Assembly (NCBI GenBank): GCA_000444245.1
Contig: ATSW01008948.1
Span: 1 to 21,736, forward strand
DNA from: Botryllus schlosseri
Taxonomy: Eukaryota > Chordata > Ascidiacea > Stolidobranchia > Styelidae
Reading direction: 5' to 3'
Length of the DNA: 21,736 nt
Shown here: positions 17,370 to 21,736 of the stretch, in pieces
How positions within the stretch are numbered: the first letter of the stretch is position 1
Layout of the letters: every line of letters starts with the position of its first letter
Notes under the pieces: generated by a model
Databases searched by the model: none
Told to the model about the DNA's origin: nothing
What the model saw: the letters and a program-made list of their open reading frames with translations, nothing else
Translations under genes and position numbers: made by a program

Positions 17370-17855
17370 CAAAATTGCGTCGTGATTTTTTGGTGACTCG
17401 AGTATTTTGTCAAATGCGTAAAATGACTCGTCTCAAATTGACTAGACTTGTATTCAAGTCATTGTGCATGACTCGAACCAAGTCACGTGACTCGAAATTA
17501 GGTCGGCCAAGACAAACATTTCCTTGTAGCTTCGTAGAATAGTGTAGTTACCACATTATTGGTATTTCCTCTATCAGTCCTGATACTTGGAAAATAAGGG
17601 CCAGAAACTGTTAGGACTCAGGAAAATTGCCATATTATGAATGCGAGCCATTCGATATCACTCAAGCAGAGTTGAAAAACTGAAAAGTGAACATAATGAC
17701 TCAGACTCGACTCAAAACACGATGACTCAGACTCGGACTAGCTGACTTGGAATCGGACTTGGCTCGATGGTGAATTGAAAATGGCTCGACTTGACTCGAG
17801 TCAAAACTATAAAACAGAGATCAACTCAGAACCTTGTGACTTGGTAACAAACCTG
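17370..17855. mobile_element. Family I element, inverted copy
   Basis: Right end ACTTGGTAACAAACCTG. It contains TTGACTCGAGTCAAAACTAT and the family core. The left border is only approximate. Confidence 0.7.
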
Positions 17856-18155
17856 ATATTTTAACTTTCAGCATCATTCATACTGTTATGATGTCCATAT
17901 GAGTGATAATCGAATACTCGACTCGAAGCCTAATACTCAATTCAGAATTGAGTCACGCAGCTACTCAAATTTGCCCGGTGCTAATTGCAACCGTAGGTGA
18001 AGTGCAAGGATCACCAACCCGGTGCCCGCGGGCCCCAGGTAGCCCGCGAGGACTAGATGAGTAGGCCTTGCCCACGAGCCCGTTCTAAAAATAGGTGGAA
18101 TAGCAGCATTTACCAATATTCGTCAGATTATTACCAGTGTGCTTTTAAATAGATA

Positions 18156-18961
18156 CCGTAATTTTCCAAGTATAGTACGCCCCCATGTATAATACGCACC
18201 CCTAAAATAGCATGTAAATTCTGGGAAAAAGCCTGTACCCATGTATAGTATGCACCTTGCATTTCAGTACATGAATAGTTCCGATTTCGTATACGATGTC
18301 ATTAGTTTTGCGATGTCACTGTTGAACAATCATTACACGAAGATCGCTACCGTAATCATTATACAATTAGCGGGATTGTCTTTAAACGATAGTAGATGGC
18401 AGCCTAAGCCTGCGAGGCCGACGGCGAGTTAGTTTAGGCCAACGAACCGACATCTTGAGCATGATGCCTATTACAGATGCGATTGCGCCTAGGCTAACGG
18501 TTATGTCATGCGCAACAGGTCTGTTGGAGATGCGACTGATTACGCAAGCGATTATATCTTGCGCACATGGCCTCTTGTATATGCGATTGTTCGGGCCTGT
18601 CGTTGACGCGATGAATTGGCGAGAATTGCCGCGTGTGAGTGTCTATTACTGACCTCATTTCGCTCGCGTACAAACGGCAAACCAACTCAGCAGGAGATCG
18701 CGTGATTGTGCGCACGGCCCACGTTAATTAGAAACGCGCTTCCCTTAATTGGCAGCGCGTCACACTCTTTAATACGAATTACTACCCGTGATGGCTGAAA
18801 GTGATGCGAGATTGGAAACAAACATGAAGAAAGGTGTGATTTCAAGTTTTTTATCGAGGGAGATTTTTTTCAAGCGTGTTGTTCCCATGTATAATACGCA
18901 CCCCCCGATTTTAGGGCAAAAAATCGTGTAAATTTTGCGGATTATACATGGAAAATTACGG
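18156..18961. mobile_element. 806-bp TIR element inside the hAT relic, TA target site
   Basis: Ends CCGTAATTTTCCAAGTATAG and CATGGAAAATTACGG, with TA on both sides. CCATGTATAATACGCACC recurs near both ends. The interior is richer in GC. A short frame at 18790 (MAESDARLETNMKKG) may be a transposase remnant but is not recognised. A TA duplication suits Tc1/mariner/pogo-like elements; assignment is open. Confidence 0.8.
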
Positions 18962-19281
18962 TAGATTGATTGATTCAGCTATTCTTGTTTAAAATACACT
19001 ACATGTAACTTACATATATAAACACTTGAAAATATCCTCCATTACAATTGGTAATATATACATGTATGTGATAGAATCACCAGAAATTGAAGATACTGCG
19101 CATTGCCTACACAGGCAACATGGCGGAATGCCATTCACGGTCTTCTTGAAATGGCGGGGGCACCGTTATGATAGCTCGACGTCCAAGATGATGCCAAAGT
19201 AGTACACAATATTACTATTCGGAGTTGAATGGCCTTGAAGTACTAGCAAATTTTGAATATATGTATACCCATTACGTATTG

Positions 19282-19946
19282 CAGGGGTCACCAACCCGGT
19301 GCCCGCGGGCACCAGGTAGCCCGCGAGGACTAGATGAGTAGCCCGCGAGCCCATTCTAAAAATAGGTGGAATAGCAGCATTTACCAATATTCGTCAGATT
19401 ATTACCAGTGAGCTTTTAAATCTATAGATTTATTTTTTCAGCTCTTCTTGTTTAAAACACACTAACATGTAACTTATATATATAAACACTTAAAAATAAT
19501 ATCTTCAATTACAATTAGTAATATAAGATTTATGTGATAGAATCACCAGAAATTCAAGATACGGTGCATTGACTATAAAAGCGACATGACGGAATGCCGT
19601 CCACAGTCTTCTTGAAATGGTGGGGGGTTCCGTTATGATAGCTCGACGACAGAGACAATGCCAAAGTAGTAAACAGTATTACTATTCGAAGTCAGATAGC
19701 CGTGAAGTACTAGCAGATTTTCAATATCTGTATACCCAACAGCGCACTAGTTGATATCATACAATGCCAGGCTTTCCACTGACTGCTATAGAAACAGATA
19801 ACATGATGTCCAGTCCTGCCCAGTGCTATGAATATCAAAGCGGAAATTCAGTGTGACACGGGTAAACGGCGGGAGTGAATAGTAGCCCGCCGCTTCATTC
19901 ATTACGCAAAAGTAGCCCTCGGTTGCAAAAAGGTTGGTGACCCCTG
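19282..19946 (+). mobile_element. Non-autonomous hAT copy with perfect 8-bp target duplication
   Basis: A 665-bp element, CAGGGGTCACCAACCCGGTG to GGTTGGTGACCCCTG, flanked by ACGTATTG at 19274-19281 and 19947-19954. Both ends are similar to the surrounding element, but the transposase portion is absent, so it is an internal-deletion derivative that jumped into a relative. Confidence 0.93.
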
Positions 19947-20054
19947 ACGTATTGCATCTCTTGACACAGCTTTTTTCTGTTACACTCAACACAGTTTAGT
20001 ATACCATGTTTCTAACTTAATGTAATCGTTGCTGCTGTCCGTTATAATGAAATC

Positions 20055-20350
20055 TTGTCATTTCTGGATGCTGAACAGTTGGAGATTGAAATTGTAACAC
20101 TGCAAAATGACCCCCACCTCAGTCTGCAGCAAACGTTTGGTGCCTTGTTGATACGGGAAAGTGCAGTGGTGTATGCGCATTATGCAGCAGCTATGAAGGT
20201 TGCAAGCGTCTATGGTTCAACTTATCGTTGTGAATCAGCCTTTCGGACATGAACTTCATCAAAAACAAACACAAGACACGCCTAATTAATGCACATCTGG
20301 AACAGATCACAAGATGTCCAGTCCTGCCCAGTGCTATGAATATCAAAGTG
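20055..20350 (+). pseudogene. hAT transposase C-terminal fragment
   Basis: The frame reads LQNDPHLSLQQTFGALL, then ASVYGSTYRCESAF. After a one-base shift it continues SDMNFIKNKHKTRLINAHLE, ending at a stop near 20362. This is the conserved C-terminal dimerisation (hATC) text of hAT transposases of the kind also seen in ZBED/GTF2IRD2-type host proteins (FGSTYLCES, MNFIKNK, RLTNEHL). The DDE catalytic region is missing, so it cannot be active. Only the end survives. Confidence 0.85.
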
Positions 20351-20454
20351 GAAATACAGTGTGGTACGGGTAAACGGCGGTAGTAAATAGTAGCCGGCCG
20401 CTTCAATCATTACACAATAGTAGCCCTCGGTTGCAAAAAGGTTGGTGACCCCTG

Positions 20455-20784
20455 GTCAGGTGTAGTGAATAGTGGGCATCTCGCTTTGACAGGTAACGTC
20501 AGTCCGGAAATCAGCAAAATCGGCTTACCAAGCTCTTCACTGCCCAAGACAGAGCCAGAGAGATCCGATCAACTCATACAGAGGTACTGGTGCTGTTCTC
20601 TCCTACCTTCAAGGAAGTATTGAATCGGGCGACTCTAAAATAATCAGCTCTTCCAAATTAGACTAGAATTAGAATTTCTGAATTCACAGGAACTCAGAAA
20701 TTAAATTGCATTTCAAATTTTGTTCATTACTCATGAAATTGGAGTTGATTCGCATAGGCATGAGAATGGCAAATGTTTGTACAG
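20455..20784. other. Spacer, nothing recognised
   Basis: AT-rich sequence between the hAT relic and a family III fragment, with no open frame of note and no shared repeat seen. Confidence 0.5.
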
Positions 20785-20902
20785 TAGTGTTGTTTAAAAA
20801 TAACTTTTTTTCCGAATCCCGGGGATTCACTAATTAAATTGGTAGGTTGCCTAAAAAAAAACGCTGCACACCAAATTTGGCTCAATTCCAACCAGTATAC
20901 GC
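20785..20902. mobile_element. Family III MITE, left part, cut by a family II insertion
   Basis: TAGTGTTGTTTAAAAATAAC, then CCGAATCCCGGGGATTCACT and CAATTCCAACCAGTATACGC, matches copies 1 and 2, then stops exactly where the family II end CAGTGTTGGG begins. The rest should reappear beyond base 21736. Confidence 0.7.
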
Positions 20903-21736
20903 CAGTGTTGGGATGACTCGAGTCAACATTTTCGTATGACTTGACTCGAGTCACTTTGCAAAATTGACTTGACTTGACTGGACTCGGCGCTTCAAAAATG
21001 TCAATTGACTCGTGACTCGGAGCAAAATTTACGAGTCAATTTCAAGTCATCAACTAAACGGTGTCGATTAAATCACCCTATTTTTATGTATGTTCGTATT
21101 GTGCGCGATACGCCGATGTCACTTGTGTGGGCAACCAGTCATTTACTGATTGCAAATTGAGCGCAAACGAAACGATCACAACTTCCGTTGTCGTAGTAGC
21201 AGTAGATTAATCCAATAGCAACGTATCTTTGTTTCTCACTGCTCAGTACGCAGTGCTCACCTTTAGCAAACCTCTGGTATAATTTAAATCGAACGAACAA
21301 CGTTTTTGTGTTTATATTCTCGCAGGTGTGTAGATGGGTAGTGTAGGCTACTGTAACATATCAAGTTGTTACGACTTCTCGAGGCTTCATATTCGATCCT
21401 CTACTTTGGTTGATATTAACAGACTGTTGCATTTATCTACACGCAGCAGTTACTCAAGTATTTTATTAGCAGTTCTAAGTGTGCTGAGCGATACATCGCC
21501 TTTTTGTATGTATATTTAACTTTATATTTGTAATTTGATGCAACATAAATGTCCAATTAATCTGTCTTTCACCCAGTTAGCAAAATTTAATGGCTTTGCA
21601 TCGTCACTCATACTTCGAAAATCTAATTTGACTTGAATCGTGACTTGACTTGACTCGAGTCACCTTCAAAAAACGAGTGACTTGACTTGACTCGAGTCAC
21701 CTTCGAAAATCGATTGACTTGACTTGACTCGAGTCA
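20903..21736. mobile_element. Family II hAT-like element, copy 2, cut by window edge
   Basis: Starts CAGTGTTGGGATGACTCGAG, shares the core text CGGTGTCGAT and the outward GACTTGACTCGAGTCACCTT array with the copy at 8017, and runs off the window within its right array. At least 834 bp. Confidence 0.85.

Larger units (their letters stand above)
18005..20454 (+). mobile_element. hAT transposon relic, interrupted twice
   Basis: Left end CAAGGATCACCAACCCGG, right end GGTTGGTGACCCCTG, matching the intact inner copy. Flanks GTGAAGTG and GTCAGGTG agree at 6 of 8 bases, as in an old hAT insertion. It is interrupted by an element at 18156-18961 and by a younger family member at 19282-19946; without them it is about 970 bp. 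The left part has GCCCGCGGGC-type GC-rich text. The right part encodes the C-terminus of a hAT transposase. Confidence 0.9.

Overview
The window looks like ordinary nuclear DNA of an invertebrate animal. Coding sequence is split into short exons with GT/AG borders. It is AT-rich and crowded with short non-autonomous DNA transposons and one tRNA-derived SINE. No retroviral or LTR element, bacterial gene, rRNA or intact tRNA gene was recognised. The species cannot be named from this sequence alone.

Positions 12040 down to 1 (minus strand) hold most of a leukotriene A4 hydrolase / M1 aminopeptidase gene (LTA4H-like). Thirteen exons were placed by hand from similarity to the human protein as remembered. 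All splice phases agree: the first twelve exons sum to 1416 nt, or 472 codons. The zinc site (HEIAH...NEG), the GGMEN motif and the VPYEKG tyrosine are present. The last ~120 residues of the C-terminal helical domain lie beyond base 1.

Positions 13064-15019 (plus strand) hold a probable second gene, divergent from LTA4H, with a core of three phase-0 exons rich in leucine helices (ARM/HEAT-like look, family not identified). About 1 kb containing a SINE separates the two start codons. Positions 16875-17240 (minus strand) look like the last exon of a third, unrecognised gene, followed by AATAAA signals.

The rest is mostly transposons. Family I has CAGGGTTGTAA ends, and family II has CAGTGTTGGG ends. 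Both have ends packed with the palindrome TGACTCGAGTCA and make 8-bp target duplications, as hAT elements do. Family III is a 336-358 bp hAT-like MITE. A hAT element at 18005-20454 still encodes a transposase C-terminus; it has been interrupted by an 806-bp element flanked by TA and by a younger, shorter copy of its own family. A 1.3-kb element at 15367-16705 carries iterated GTATGGGCC motifs, and a ~510-bp foldback lies at 6255-6767. Nearly every large LTA4H intron holds at least one of these insertions, while introns without them are about 60-95 bp. No new multi-gene system was found. The most unusual signal is that two elements with different termini share the same palindrome-based subterminal architecture.
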